Below the pieces are notes generated by a model. That model did not search any database. It saw nothing but the letters and a program-made list of their open reading frames with translations, and was not told the DNA's origin. Source: Hemicordylus capensis (lineage: Eukaryota; Chordata; Lepidosauria; Squamata; Cordylidae). Taken from it: a DNA stretch of 64,000 nucleotides. The stretch spans positions 4,342,501-4,406,500 of the forward strand of contig NC_069665.1 of assembly GCF_027244095.1 (NCBI RefSeq), read 5' to 3'. Positions 1 to 10,540 of the stretch are shown one piece after another (the first letter of the stretch is position 1; each line of letters begins with the position of its first letter). Made by a program: the position numbers and the translations under genes.

Positions 1-504
1 TGAGTCAGCTTCCTAATACAAGAAAAAGGGTAATCAAATGAGTTGTAATCCAATATTCAGTGATGTCGCAAACTTGGAATAGCAAGAGCAGCAGGTTATT
101 TCCGTGTAAAAAGCCAACGGCTTTGCATCCCTGCTGAGACCCTGGAGGGGGGAAAGTTAAGTACCAGGACGGTGTCTCTGCCCGTCTCTGCGCCCCCACT
201 GGGAACCTAAGGCTGGGAAACCCTTGGGGTAAAGCATCCCACCAAAGCTGGTCTTGGATGAACAACAGAAAGGCACTTACATCACAGCGGCTTTCCCGCA
301 TATGGTCTTTTCATATTTTTGCAGATATTTATTGGGAACACGATTTTTGGCAAGTTGGGTGCACTCTGCAGAACAAATCTTGGTTGCAGCAGGACCTAAG
401 GCGAGAAAACAGTACAGCGATTTTAGCTTTCTACATTTTGAACTCTCATCCTCCCAACCTTTCCCCTTCACAGAACCCAAACAATGCCATTTCCCAGTGG
501 ATAT
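1..504. other. Unassigned DNA, no gene seen
   Basis: Single-copy-looking sequence. Open frames occur on both strands (one of 168 codons runs from here into the next MITE), but they overlap each other, show no recognisable domain and have no clear splice context. I see no supported feature. Confidence 0.5.
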
Positions 505-639
505 TGATGTATGCATCTCCTCATGGGTCCCAATCCTCAGCCCAGTGCAACGCACAGTCCTGGTCTCCGGCCGTGTGCCGTGATGGTGGCACCCAACAGG
601 GCCTGGCCAGCCTTCCAGGAAGACCAAGAACAGAGCTAC

Positions 640-760
640 CCAACGGCAGCTCTCCAACTGTTTGGGACTACAACTCCCATCAACCCCAGCCATCATGGCC
701 AATAGTGAGGGATGATGGGAGTTGTAGTCCAGCATCAGCAGGGGCCAAAGTTGTGCTGTC
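640..760. mobile_element. Palindromic MITE, type ii
   Basis: The two arms, around ACTACAACTCCCATCA and TGATGGGAGTTGTAGTCC, are inverted copies separated by a short spacer. The right end (GGGCCAAAGTTGTGC) matches the type ii terminus. The left end is decayed. Confidence 0.6.
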
Positions 761-773
761 CTGACCTAGGATA

Positions 774-812
774 TAAACATAAGAAGAGCCCTGCTGGATC
801 AGGCCAAAGACG
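774..812 (-). mobile_element. CR1-type LINE, extreme 3' tip
   Basis: The text AACATAAGAAGAGCCCTGC, then TGGATCAGGCC, is the reverse complement of the CR1-like 3' end seen complete elsewhere in the window (for example 38742 onward). Only the last 40 bases are present. Confidence 0.55.
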
Positions 813-1170
813 GCCAGTTTGGTGATGTCATCAGGCTCAGCTGGCATGAAGCAGGTAAGGGCAGTGGCCATGAAGGTGGTCTGGCAGGTGCAAGGTGTGT
901 GTCGGGAGGGGGGGACCTTAAATTTTGCCCCAGGATTGCCTCCACCCTTGCTACGTCCTGGCTGCCATCTCTGTATCCCAGCACAGAATTGCAGCTTGAC
1001 ATGCCACTTAAGATGATCTGATAGTAACCATTAAATCATTGCACCTTTCCTTTCCTTCTTTGTTTTTAATGTTCTCATATTTAACACAAACTGTTTCAGG
1101 ATCCATGGTGGCAGGGAAATGCCCTTTCTGAGTTGCTTCAGTAATCAAGCCTGGGGTGGTCCTTCCATGA

Positions 1171-1607
1171 GGAGGGGAGCTGGTCTTGTGGTAGCGAGCC
1201 TGGGTTGTCCCCTTTGCTAAGCAAGGTCTGCCTTGGTTTGCATTTAGATGGGAGACTGCACATGAGCTCTAAGATACTCCCCTGAGGGGATGGAACCAAA
1301 GCTCAATGGAGGAGCATCTGAGGTTCCAGGCTGACTCCCTGACATTTCCAGGTGACCCTGAGAGAGCTGCTGCCAATAGTACCAGTTGCAGGGGAGTAAT
1401 GGCAGGAGAGAGGGCACGCCCTCAATTCCTGTCTGTGGGCTCCCAGAGGCATCTGGTGGGCCACTGTGCGAAACAGGATGCTCGACTAGATGGGCCTTGG
1501 GCCTGATTCAGCAGGGCTGTTCTTATGTTCTTAGCTGCTGCAGAAAATACCGAGCTAGATGGACCCAGGGTCTGACTCAGTAGAAGGCAGCTTCCTCTGT
1601 TCCTATG
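1171..1607 (+). mobile_element. 5S rRNA-derived SINE, split by a CR1 insertion
   Basis: The head reads GCTAAGCAAGGTCTGCCTTG and, a few bases on, GATGGGAGACTGC, which correspond to the internal promoter region of 5S rRNA (CTAAGCAGGGTCGG...GATGGGAGACC). The Sauria-like body follows and ends in GGCAGCTTCCTCTGTTCC. A CR1 3' end interrupts the body, so the SINE is the older element. Confidence 0.75.
1374..1533 (+). mobile_element. CR1-type LINE 3' end nested in a SINE
   Basis: A 160-bp, strongly 5'-truncated copy ending in CTGTTCTTATGTTCTTA, the short tandem tail typical of CR1. It is flanked by the duplicated target GCTGCTGC (1366-1373 and 1534-1541), which shows insertion into the 5S-derived SINE. 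Confidence 0.7.
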
Positions 1608-3404
1608 AGGCAAGGTGAGATAGCCACCTCAAGTGGCAGATTACTGTGGTGCCAGCAGGGTGGCAAAATGCCCTTTGCTGCTGCCACTGCCATCAGAGTT
1701 GCTTCTTGGGACCAAAATCTGGCCCGTGCCCACTTTCCTCAGTTGGCAAGAAGCAAAAGGAGTGAAAAAGAGGCTGCAAGCAACCTTCCTTTCTTCCTAC
1801 CCTGACGCCGCTTTCAAAACTGGCTTGAAAGGGGGCTGCCCCCCAGCAGAGTTGTGGGGCAAAGCAGCATTCGATGCCCCACCTCAAGAGCCCTAAGGCC
1901 TTGTCCTGCCACCCCAGCCAAGTATTTGTCATATAACTCAACAGCGACTCATTCAAAAGTGAAATTAGTTCATCTTTAATAGAGTGACAACCCTGGCAAA
2001 TAAAAGTGTGGCAACAAGTTAGAACTCGGAAAGATAATTATTGGTAGAATGAGGCAGACACTTCTAGAACAATCTCAGGCACAGGGCAAGTTCTGGGAAA
2101 ACAAATGTGAAAGCAAAACTTTTAATAAATACCTCCATTGTGAACATTAGAAAACATCCCGAGCCCTTTGTTTGAGGACCGTGCCTTTGGCACTGAAAGC
2201 CTTTCATCATTCCATTGGAGTGGGGGGTTCCAAACTAGGGGGTTTCCGTTAAACTCATGTTTTGCCAGAGTCTCATTCCTGGGGGCCACATTCCTTTATT
2301 CTGGAGCAATTGGCAAAGATACCTGTGCTGTTCCTTGTTTGGTTTTGCAGTTGACAGCCGATGGTAGGAAACTTTAGGGCTATTTCAAGAGGGGAAGTCC
2401 CACACACTGTCATATTCCTTTATTTACAAAAATGCTGGTTGAGTGCGTATCCTCCAATTGTCCCTTTTACTTCTGATGCATCCTGGTAAAATCATGCTCC
2501 CAGTTTGTGCCTTTGGATGGCGCCTTTCCAACATTTTGAAAAGTGACAGGCAGGGCTGTCCCTATGGGGGCGCGGGGCCCCTTAACATTTCGATCTAGTA
2601 TACATCATATATAAAACATGCACACAAACATAGTAGTAGTACTATCTCCATATTTTCAGGTGGGGAGGAGTTTGTTGAGAGATTGTAGCTATCCAGTAAA
2701 TTAATGTTGGAGCTGACATTTCAATACCCTCTCCTTACACTGTTAACTTTCCCAACAGCACTTTTCAGTCTAACTTTATGCATATTTACTTGGAAGTAAC
2801 TCCCACCTAATTGAATGAGACTTGCTCCCAAGTAAGTGTGTCCAGAAGATTGCAGCTTGTAATTCCAATTTATTTCAGCAGGAGGAAGTTAAGCACAAGA
2901 TTCGCTTTCCCACTAAAATCAATGACACTTGATCCTTAACTTTAGGTGGATTGTGCCCAGAACGATTGAGAGAGTATTTTCAAGGGTTTTGAGCCAGGGA
3001 AATTAGTTCAGATAATAGTGAGTATCTATATCCATGGTTCTATATTGCAGAACGGTTTGTGGGATTCTCATGTGATATTAAGCACTAGAACCCAGCAGGG
3101 AGAGTCCTCCCCTTTCTCTGGTTAACAGTACCTCTGATACAAGGATAACTCTTGTGCATGGAGTCAGGGCTACCTACGGCTATATTCTGTGGGGATCATT
3201 CCAAACCCAACGCTGAAGAGACCAAAATGAAGAGATTAACTGTATGAATACAATAAAAACTGCAAAGGCTACCAATGCAGGAAGGGATGGACAGATTAAA
3301 AGGTAACTAAAATGGTTCTCATTTCCTGTATTTTAATCTTTGGCTCAGGATTTAGCATCGTCATTAGAAGTTTATAAAACATTAAGGCAGTTGCATTTCA
3401 AATC
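1608..3404. other. Unassigned AT-richer DNA
   Basis: No long frame, RNA gene or clear repeat end. A stretch near 2775-2850 with TTACTTGGAAGTAACTCCCA and CTTGCTCCCAAGTAAGTGTG resembles a motif dispersed in squamate repeats (also at 20 kb and 53.8 kb), so part is probably old repeat. Confidence 0.45.
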
Positions 3405-3480
3405 AGTTTCATGGGATGACCCCTGGTTCCAGTGTTGAAAGAGAGAGAGACATCCCTCTCTCCCCACTTGCTCCACATTG
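3405..3480 (-). mobile_element. CR1-type LINE fragment
   Basis: CATGGGATGACCCCTGGTTC followed by CAGTGTTG and a GA-rich run matches the antisense of the CR1 ORF2 C-terminal region found again at 39090-39130 and 51720-51750. Confidence 0.5.
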
Positions 3481-3604
3481 TCAGTGTTAATATTAAGTCA
3501 ATGTCAGCTACTCAGTTCTGCAGAAATGCCAGGTGTTGCCTTCAGGGGCACTAGGAGAGGGAACGCAAAAGTTGACCACGTGCCAGATCATGCAGAGGGT
3601 TGCA

Positions 3605-3795
3605 GCAAGCGCCAATACAAATCTTTAAATAGCGCCTTACAAAATGAGTTCTCAAAGTGGCTTACATACAAATAAATGAAAATGAAAATAACATAAACAT
3701 AAACATACTTAAATAAGATGGTTCTCTGCCCCCAAAGGGCTCACAGTCTAAAAAGAAACACAAGGTAAACACCAGCAACCACCACTGGTAGGACG
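3605..3795 (-). mobile_element. LINE 3'-end-like dispersed repeat
   Basis: The segment CCCAAAGGGCTCACAGTCTA with flanking CAAAGTGGCTTACATA and CACCAGCAACCACCACTGG recurs at 11030, 14175, 52455 (minus) and 21036 (plus). On the sense strand it reads as a poly-purine/GTGAGCC 3' UTR ending in an A-rich tail, typical of a LINE 3' end. Confidence 0.55.
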
Positions 3796-3847
3796 CTGGG
3801 CTGGGTGGAAAGGACTGTGCAGTTTCTGCAATGTAGACCCTCACTCC

Positions 3848-3856
3848 ATGCACACA

Positions 3857-3891
<35 letters not shown>

Positions 3892-3893
3892 GA
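3848..3893. repeat. (CA)n microsatellite
   Basis: Alternating CA with a few CG and TG interruptions. Confidence 0.9.
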
Positions 3894-4374
3894 GCATTTT
3901 TCTAGTGCAGTGTTTGCCAAATTAATATCCAGGATGGCATTTCTGGATTTTGAAGAAGGACGGCTTCACTCATCACTCTACAATCTACCCTCGATCGGCT
4001 TCCAGAGACAGCCTAATCAGCATTGTCTTCATTTCCCCTTTGGGGTTCAGGGGTGGGATTGTGCTTCTGTGATTCCTCCTCCACCATCAGCTGTTTCATC
4101 AGGGAATTTTGGTGCAGTTGGACTCCCTCTGATGGGACGGGTTTATCGCCCATACACTGGCAGAAGGAGTGTGGGTGGGGGAAAGCCCAAAATTGATGCT
4201 GCTGCACAAAGTCTGCCTCCACAAAAACTTGATTTGTCAAGGGATCCATCCACCCCTCTTGCAACGACCTCATCTGCCTTCCATGACACAGCCTGGAAAT
4301 TACCCTCCTGGTGATGATGAATCATCTCTATCATTAAGAAAGGACCATTCCCCAGTTCATTGGAAGACCAAAGT
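3894..4374. other. Unassigned; long open frame judged spurious
   Basis: A 169-codon plus-strand frame spans 3805-4314, but it runs through the (CA)n tract as a His/Thr run and has an open antisense frame opposite it. No domain is recognisable. Probably non-coding. Confidence 0.45.
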
Positions 4375-4375
4375 G

Positions 4376-4450
4376 CTACTTACTTACTTACTTGATTTTT
4401 ATACCACCCTTCCAAAATGGCTCAGAGCGGTTTACAATTAAAACCGCTAA
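4376..4450 (-). mobile_element. LINE 3' tail fragment
   Basis: A (TTAC)n run, then TTTTTATACCACCC and CAGAGCGGTTTACA: the antisense of the GGGCGGTATAAAAA-type 3' tip seen in several LINE ends of this window. Confidence 0.5.
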
Positions 4451-4747
4451 CAGGAATATGGCAACTGTGCCCATGGCAGTTACTTTTGCTTACAGGACAG
4501 CCAAGAGGCATCCTCAATGCAAAGCAGGACACACCACTGGTTGGTTTTATGATGCATACAGCATATTGGAGCTGGAAAAAATTGATGGTGTCCGTGTATG
4601 GTTTTGCAGTTGCTCGTGGTCTTGAGCCAGACACAAATTGCCTATTTCTCCGTGACATTGTGAAATATGCAGAATGCTCAACAATTCTTATCTAATTTAT
4701 CTAGTTGACAGCATGGCAGTGGTGAAAGGTGTGAATGTAGGGGCCTA

Positions 4748-4950
4748 GGAAGCTACTTTATATCAGGTTAGACCACTGGTCCATCTAGCTCACTACTGGC
4801 TACCTGGGACCTCCTGCATGCCAAGCAGATGTTCTACCTCTGAGCTACAGCCCCATCCCCAAAGGTGGCATGCATGGGTCTCCCATCCAGGCACTGACCG
4901 CACCAAGACCTGCTTAGCTTCAGAATGGTGGCTATGTCGTGTGCCCTTAG
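4748..4950 (-). mobile_element. 5S-headed Sauria-like SINE
   Basis: Starting at its 3' end it reads GGAAGCTACTTTATATCAG and TCCATCTAGCTCACTAC, followed by a tRNA-like antisense B-box region (CTCTGAGCTACAGCC). Beyond that, GGGTCTCCCATCCAGGCACT and CCTGCTTAGCTTC are antisense 5S rRNA sequence. Either a composite head or two adjacent SINEs. Confidence 0.6.
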
Positions 4951-4952
4951 AC

Positions 4953-5071
4953 CAGGGGCTCCCCACCTGTAGTACTCCAGATGGACCTGAACGGCAACAC
5001 CCTCCTTGTGCCTGGGGGAGATGGGAGTTGTAGTTCAGCAACCGCAGGAGGGCCAGGTTTCCCCACCCCTG
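4953..5071. mobile_element. Palindromic MITE, type iii
   Basis: Ends are CAGGGGCTCCCCACC and GGTTTCCCCACCCCTG. Flanking 8-mers CCTTAGAC and CCATAGAC differ at one base, an 8-bp hAT-type TSD. Confidence 0.75.
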
Positions 5072-5164
5072 CCATAGACCATGCCCTGGGTGGGGGAGTG
5101 ATCACTATGTGCACATGCAGAGTGGGGGGCTGTGGAGGCACCCAGGCAGGGCTGAACTCACATA

Positions 5165-5400
5165 AGAGAGCCAGTGTGGTGTAGTGGTTAGAGTGCTGGA
5201 CTAGGACCGGGGAGACCCAAGTTCAAATCCCCATTCAGCCATGATACGAGCCGGGTGACTCTGGGCCAGTCACTTCTCTCTCAGCCTAACCTACTTCACA
5301 GGGTTGTTGTGAGGAGGAACTCAAGTATGTAGAACACCGCTCTGGGCTCCTTGGAGGAAGAGCGGGATATAAAATGTAAATAATAATAAATAATAATAAT
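5165..5400 (+). mobile_element. CORE/MIR-like tRNA-derived SINE, near full length
   Basis: The head GGTGTAGTGGTTAGAGTGC is a tRNA-like A box and AGTTCAAATCCCC the B box. The core follows (CTGGGTGACTCTGGGCCAGT-like, then CCTAACCTACTTCACAGGG, TTGTTGTGAGG). The tail is GGGATATAAA plus an (AAT)n run. Confidence 0.8.
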
Positions 5401-5517
5401 CTAAAGCAGCTCAGAGCATAGGGTTTGATTGTCCACATCAAGGCTTGGGCTTGTGTGCTCCCTCCTCCCCTTGCACACTCCAGTTTTCTTCCTGGTTTGA
5501 CTGACGCCTGGTTTGAA

Positions 5518-5660
5518 CACAAGAAGCTGTTAAATACTGCATCAGACTACTGATCTATCCAGTCAGTATTGTCTCTACACTGACTGGCGGTCGCCAGGGA
5601 CAGCCCTTTGATGAGGCACGGTGAAGCAGATGCCTCCACTGGCAGATTACTAAGGCACCA
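5518..5660 (-). mobile_element. Sauria-like SINE fragment
   Basis: Antisense tail AAGAAGCTGTTAAATACTGC and body CAGTATTGTCTCTACACTGA are recognisable. The inner part is replaced by other sequence where the next CR1 fragment begins. Confidence 0.5.
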
Positions 5661-5667
5661 GCAGGGC

Positions 5668-5870
5668 ATAAGAACATAACGGCCCTGCTGGATCGGGCCC
5701 ACGGCCTATTTAGTCCTGCACCCAGTTTCCTGCAGTGGCCCACCAGATGCTTCCGGGAGGAGCCCACAGCCAGGAGATGAAGGCTGGCCCCTCTCCTGCT
5801 GTCTCCTGTGGAGGCAATCTGCCTCTGAGCCGGGAGGGAACCCATAGTCATCAAAACTAGCAGCCACTCA
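5668..5870 (-). mobile_element. CR1-type LINE 3' end
   Basis: Begins with CATAAGAACATAACGGCCCT and GCTGGATCGGGCC, then CAGTGGCCCACCAGATGC, the antisense of the CR1 3' UTR. It is 5'-truncated at about 200 bp. Confidence 0.7.
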
Positions 5871-5874
5871 TGCG

Positions 5875-5995
5875 CCCTGTAACAGGGATTACCAGATGTT
5901 GTTGACTACAACTCCCATCATCCTCAGCCAAAGGCTGTTGCAGCCGGGGATGATGAGACTTGTAGTCAATATAATCTGGAAATCCCTGTTACAGG
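5875..5995. mobile_element. Short palindromic MITE
   Basis: Inverted ends CCCTGTAACAGGGATT and AATCCCTGTTACAGGG enclose the ACTACAACTCCCATCATCC core and its inverted copy. Confidence 0.65.
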
Positions 5996-6037
5996 GAACA
6001 CGGTTAGTCACGCCACCATTGCTCCGACCTGCCTTGG

Positions 6038-6205
6038 GGACATAGAAAGCTGCCTTGTACTGAGTCAGGCCCTTGGTCCATCTAGCTCAGTACTGCCTAC
6101 ACTCTGACGGGCAGCAGCTCTCCAAGGTTTCAGGCAGGAGTCTCTCCCAGTCCTTCCTAGAGATGCTGTCAGTGATTGAACCTGGGACCCTGGTGGACTA
6201 GTGTC
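6038..6205 (-). mobile_element. tRNA-type Sauria-like SINE
   Basis: Antisense copy: GAAAGCTGCCTTGTACTGAG, CCATCTAGCTCAGTACTG, then GATTGAACCTGGGACCC, the reverse complement of the tRNA-like B box. The outer head is missing. Confidence 0.65.
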
Positions 6206-6218
6206 AGGACATCCTAAA

Positions 6219-6370
6219 AATGAATGACAGGGAATGCCCGCTGGAATGCGCTGGTTCCATCCAAATGGTCATGGAATGCATTGAATGGCCATTCGGAAAT
6301 TCCACGCATTCATTCCATGGCCATTTGGAAGAAAGCAGCGCATTTCAGCGGGCATTCCCTGTCATTCATT
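6219..6370. mobile_element. Palindromic element with AATG-rich arms
   Basis: The arm beginning ATGAATGACAGGGAATGCCC is inverted at the other end as GGGCATTCCCTGTCATTCAT. The arms run about 70 bp each to a centre near 6290-6300 (TTGAATGGCCATTCGGAA). The family is not one of the other MITE types here. Confidence 0.65.
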
Positions 6371-6384
6371 CTCGTACATTCCCA

Positions 6385-7360
6385 AGACGCTACATGACTC
6401 TTGACTTCTTGTAACCAACACCTCACCCCCGCCAATGGTTGCTTCTATCTAAGTGAGGGGTGTGGCCATAGAGATAGGCGTGGCCTTGGGGTGTGGCTAT
6501 GGGGATTGTCATGCAGAGCACCTGCACTTCTGAATTTGTGCCTACGTCGCTGCTGAACAACCCACCCCTGTTCACTGCTACATCTAAGCTATGCAAAACC
6601 ACATTTTGTCTGCAAACTAGAATCAAAAACTAGGGTTTGAAAGTGGTTTTCAATTCTTTGGTTTGCCCAGTTCGGATATCATGGCTGATTATAATTTGAG
6701 CTAGCCAAGAAGGGAGGGAAGGAGTGGGGAGGGAGTCACATGATGAGCCCAACTCTGGACATGAGCAACTGAACTATGGCTGTTGCAAGTGAAACCATGG
6801 CTACATTCCCCACCTTAGCCAAAAATGTCCAGGGGGTGGGTGGTTATACCAAATATATATATTTTTAAAATTCAAAACAGGCCCTGATTGCACAACCCCA
6901 AGGCTGCTCAAGTTTTGCTCATGCAAAATGGGCCTCCAGTTTTGGCATCTGAAAAGCAAGTCATACAGAGAAGATGACAACTGTGCCAGTGTGAGCGGGG
7001 ATTGCACAACCCTGCCTTGTTTCTCCTGCTGTGTGCCTCTGATGAGCCATTTCCAAGCAAACAGCCGTTCCTGTCCCTACTAGCAAGCCGAAGCCGGCGT
7101 CCGCTGACAGACAATAGCAACTCCCAGGATTCCCAGCAAAGGGCTCTTATGCCCAAGCGCATGACTGAAGCCGCATCATCTATGGCAAACAGGATTAGGT
7201 GCTTCTGTGATGTGCCATTTTGGAATGTGTGGTTAAAGTGGGCACTGTTCTCCGACTCCCAGAGGATGAAGACAAACGAGAAATCCTCAGAGAAGTATCA
7301 CTGCTTAGTTCAAACAACAAAAAATAATTCTGCAAGTTTACAGTATGGTTTGTGCACTTC
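6385..7360. other. Unassigned DNA
   Basis: No supported gene. Frames of 60-170 codons occur, but one ends in the adjacent microsatellite and none shows a domain. A TTGCTTTTCAG acceptor-like motif on the minus strand near 6950-6965 is followed within a few codons by a stop. Confidence 0.4.
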
Positions 7361-7418
7361 TCCCCCCCCCACACACACACTTTTCCTTTCCTCTTTCCTT
7401 CTTTCCTTTCTCTCCCCC

Positions 7419-7490
<72 letters not shown>
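7361..7490. repeat. Compound C-rich / (CT)n / (CA)n microsatellite
   Basis: A poly-C and CA stretch, a TTCCTTTC pyrimidine stretch, then about ten CT and about twenty-five CA repeats. The long His/Thr and Val/Cys frames here are artefacts of the repeat. Confidence 0.9.
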
Positions 7491-7931
7491 AGAAGAGCCT
7501 CCTGTCCACAGTAGGGACCCAAATTCTGAGAAGAGTTTGCTACCACTTCTTTCCCATCCCACAACACCCCAAAAGGAAAACAGGTTTTATCCACACTCAC
7601 AATGGATTTGAGGGTGTCAAGTGGCCATTCTAATCCATGCCAGGGATGGTGAGAAGAGATCCAAGGGCTAGTGCATGCCATGAACATCCAGCTTTTCAAC
7701 TGGTCCCTGCAGTGGTAGCTTTAACAGCAGCCTGCTCTGCAGCTGTGGGGCGCTAACATTTCTCCCAATGCCACGAAAAGCTTCTACTTCCGGCCGATAA
7801 AGCCCCTCTGTTGAAGGCACAACTGCAGAGACTGGTTGAAAACCCTTTATACGGGTTGGAAGCATGAATACATGTACCTCGTGAGCTTACTGAGAATATA
7901 CACAGAGCAGCATACCTGTGGTATATTCCAA
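7491..7931. other. Unassigned DNA
   Basis: No repeat end, RNA gene or convincing exon seen. Confidence 0.4.
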
Positions 7932-8027
7932 GGGTTTTCAAGCTTGGGTTCCATCACCCTCTTTGGCCACTGTGGCAGGGGATGATGGGAGCTGTAGTCC
8001 AACAGCATCTGGGGACTCAAGGCTGGG
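7932..8027. mobile_element. MITE, type i, decayed left arm
   Basis: The left edge TTTTCAAGCTTGGGTTCCA and right arm GATGATGGGAGCTGTAGTCC, CAACAGCATCTGGGGACTCA are type i. The left inner arm is reduced. Confidence 0.55.
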
Positions 8028-8761
8028 CGTCTATTCTAAACAGGAAAAGAGGTTGAAGGAAGAGCAGCAGCATTTTCTGTCTTCCAGGCAGGTGTGCTTT
8101 ATCAAGATTTCTATATTTGACTACTGGGCTGGCCCCAGCTCTCAGCTTCTGGGCTATCAGTTAATCTAAGGCGCACCCTCTTTAAAAGAACAAAGGGCTT
8201 CAGCTTCCAGAGTCTTGCATTTTTCCTGCGCCTTAGGAAATACCCTCCTCCCACTCCCTGGGATTACACAAAAGGAGGAGAAAGGGACAGCCAAACTGTT
8301 AACTGGGTATATGACACCAGCCTCTCCCACGCTGAGTTATTCCACCTTTCCCTGCAATTCTGAAGAGCTGGGGGCCCAAATATTTTGCAGATTCACCCTC
8401 GTGGAATCTGTCCTCCGGCTCAGTCCGATAAGCAGTGAAACCAACTCAGTTTGGCCCTTTTTATGCTGTCCCTGGAGGCCCCATTCACATACTCAGCCCA
8501 CACAGAATGGATCACCTATCATCATTTATGCATGGCATCACCAATATACACAGCACAAAGCAGCAGAAGTGAAAGTCGAACATCCACACCACACATGCAA
8601 AGTGAAACTGGCTTTGGGGTAGCCTGCAGGGCAAAACAAATGAATCACCAGGATGTTGTAGGCAGAATCTACACGGTGGGGAAATGTACCAACCATCCTC
8701 CAATGCAGTAATTTTCTTTTCTTGCTACTACTTCCTGAACTTGCAGAGATTTGCTAAGTTG
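8028..8761. other. Unassigned DNA
   Basis: Overlapping plus-strand frames of 135 and 86 codons lie here without recognisable domains. I see no repeat structure. Confidence 0.4.
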
Positions 8762-9153
8762 GAGGGTCCCAACCCGTGGAACTCCAGATGTTACAGTAGT
8801 GCACTGGAGGGGCAGGGTATAAATATTTTAAATAAATAAAATAAATACTCAACTACAGGGTGACAGGGCCAGCGTGGTGTAGTGGTTAGAGTGCTGGACT
8901 AGGACCGGGGAGACCCGAGTTCAAATCCCCATTCAGCCATGAAACTAGCTGGGTGACTCTGGGCCAGTCGCTTCTCTCTCAGCCTAACCTACTTCACAGG
9001 GTTGTTGTGAAAGAGAAACTCAAGTATGTAGTACACCGATCTGGGCTCCTTGGAGGAAGAGTGGGATATAAATGTAAATAATAATAATAATAATAATAAC
9101 AACTACAACTCACATCATCCCTGCTACAATTTATTTAGATGGGAACCCCTGTG
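8762..9153. mobile_element. MITE, type iii, split by a SINE
   Basis: Left edge GGGTCCCAACCCGTGGAACT and right part ACTACAACTCACATCATCCC ending GGGAACCCCTG flank the SINE below. An A/T-rich piece beside the left half (near 8815-8850) is a separate LINE-like tail. Confidence 0.45.
8866..9099 (+). mobile_element. CORE/MIR-like tRNA-derived SINE, near full length
   Basis: Nearly identical to the copy at 5165 through GGTGTAGTGGTTAGAGTGC, the B box AGTTCAAATCCCC and the CCTAACCTACTTCACAGGG core. It ends in (AAT)n. Confidence 0.8.
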
Positions 9154-9180
9154 CTCAGTCACTAAAACAAGAGCACAGGA

Positions 9181-10540
9181 AATTTATTTATTTCATTTTT
9201 ATTTATGTTTTTATTACATTTCTACACTGCCCAAATGTCTGGGCACATCACAATCAAAACAATTCAAAACATCAAATCACTTAACAATTAAAATCATTTA
9301 AAACATTAAACATTTAAAAACATTTAAAACCCAGTATTTTTTTTTTAAAGAACCATAGATCTAATTAAAAGCCAGGGTGAATAAATGCATCTTCAGTGCC
9401 TTTTTTAAAGTTATCAGAGATGGGGAGGCTCTTATCTCAACAGGGAGCACATTTTGAAGTCCAGGGGCTGCAATGGAGAAGGCCCGTTCCCCGGGAACGG
9501 TATCCGCAGACCAACCTCTCCAGATTATCTTAACAGGTGTGGGGCTCGTGACAAAGAAGATGTTCTCTTAAATACCCAGGGACTAAACTGTTTAGGGCTT
9601 TTTAGGTAATAACCAGCACTTTGTATTTTGCCTGGAAATGTTTCGGCAGCCAGTCTTTCAACACAGGAGTAATATAGTCTCTCCTAGATGACTCAGAGAC
9701 CAACCTGGCTGTTGCATTCTGAACCAACTGCAGTTTCCGGACTACATACAAAGGCAGCCCCACATAGAACGCACTGCAGTAATCCAGCCTAGAGGTACCA
9801 CTGCAGTAATCCAGCATATGTACCACTATTTTGAGATCGTTCATCTCAAGAAATGGACGCAGCTGGCGTATCAGCCAAAGCCAATAAAAAGCACCTCTGG
9901 CAACCACCTCAATCTGGGATACCAGGGAGAGGTTCGGATCCAGAAGCACCCCCAGACTGTGTATCTGTTCCTTTCAGGGGAGCATGACCCCATCCAGAAC
10001 CAGATCAAAATCATCTCCAGAGTTCCGACCCTGCACAATAAGTACCTCCATCTTATCTGGATTCAGCCTCAGTTTGTTATCCAGCCCATTACTGCTTCCA
10101 GGCAGGCATTTAGGGAGGTTATGCCTTCTCCCAATGATGACAAATAGATTTGGGTGTCATCATTAGGATAACACCCTGCACCAAATCTCCTGATGATCTC
10201 TCCCAACGGTTTCATGTAGATGTTAAACAGCATCTGAGACAATATGGAGCCCTGAGGGACATCACAGGAAAGTCCAGATTTTGAAGAACAACAGTCTCCA
10301 AGAGACACCATCTGCCCATGAGGTAGGAGTGGCACCACTGCAAAGCAATGCCTCCCACCCCCAGTCCCCTCAGATGTTCCAGAAGGATACTATGGACAAT
10401 AGTATTGAAAGATCCAAAAGGACCTACAGAGTCACACTCCTTCTGTCAATTCTCAATTGAAGATCATCCACCAGGCCAACCAACGCAGTCTCCACCCCAT
10501 AACCTGCCCAGAAGCCAGTTTGAAATGACAGGAAATGACT
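9181..10540 (-). mobile_element. L2/CR1-clade LINE, 3' half, antisense
   Basis: The 3' UTR is at the left (A-rich, with the CTGCCCAAATGTCTGGGCA motif). Minus-strand frames to the right encode reverse transcriptase and C-terminal pieces. At 10069-10338 VPQGSILSQMLFNIYM is the RT PQGS block, and the catalytic YADD box reads YPNDD, so the copy is inactive. At 9602-9949 SRLDYCSAFYVGLP is a typical CR1/L2 C-terminal motif, LDYCNALYAGLP-like. The frames are broken and the 5' part is missing. Confidence 0.8.

Noticed and set aside
7195-7699. Cys/Val- and His/Thr-repeat frames.
   Set aside because: Translation of (CT)n and (CA)n microsatellites.
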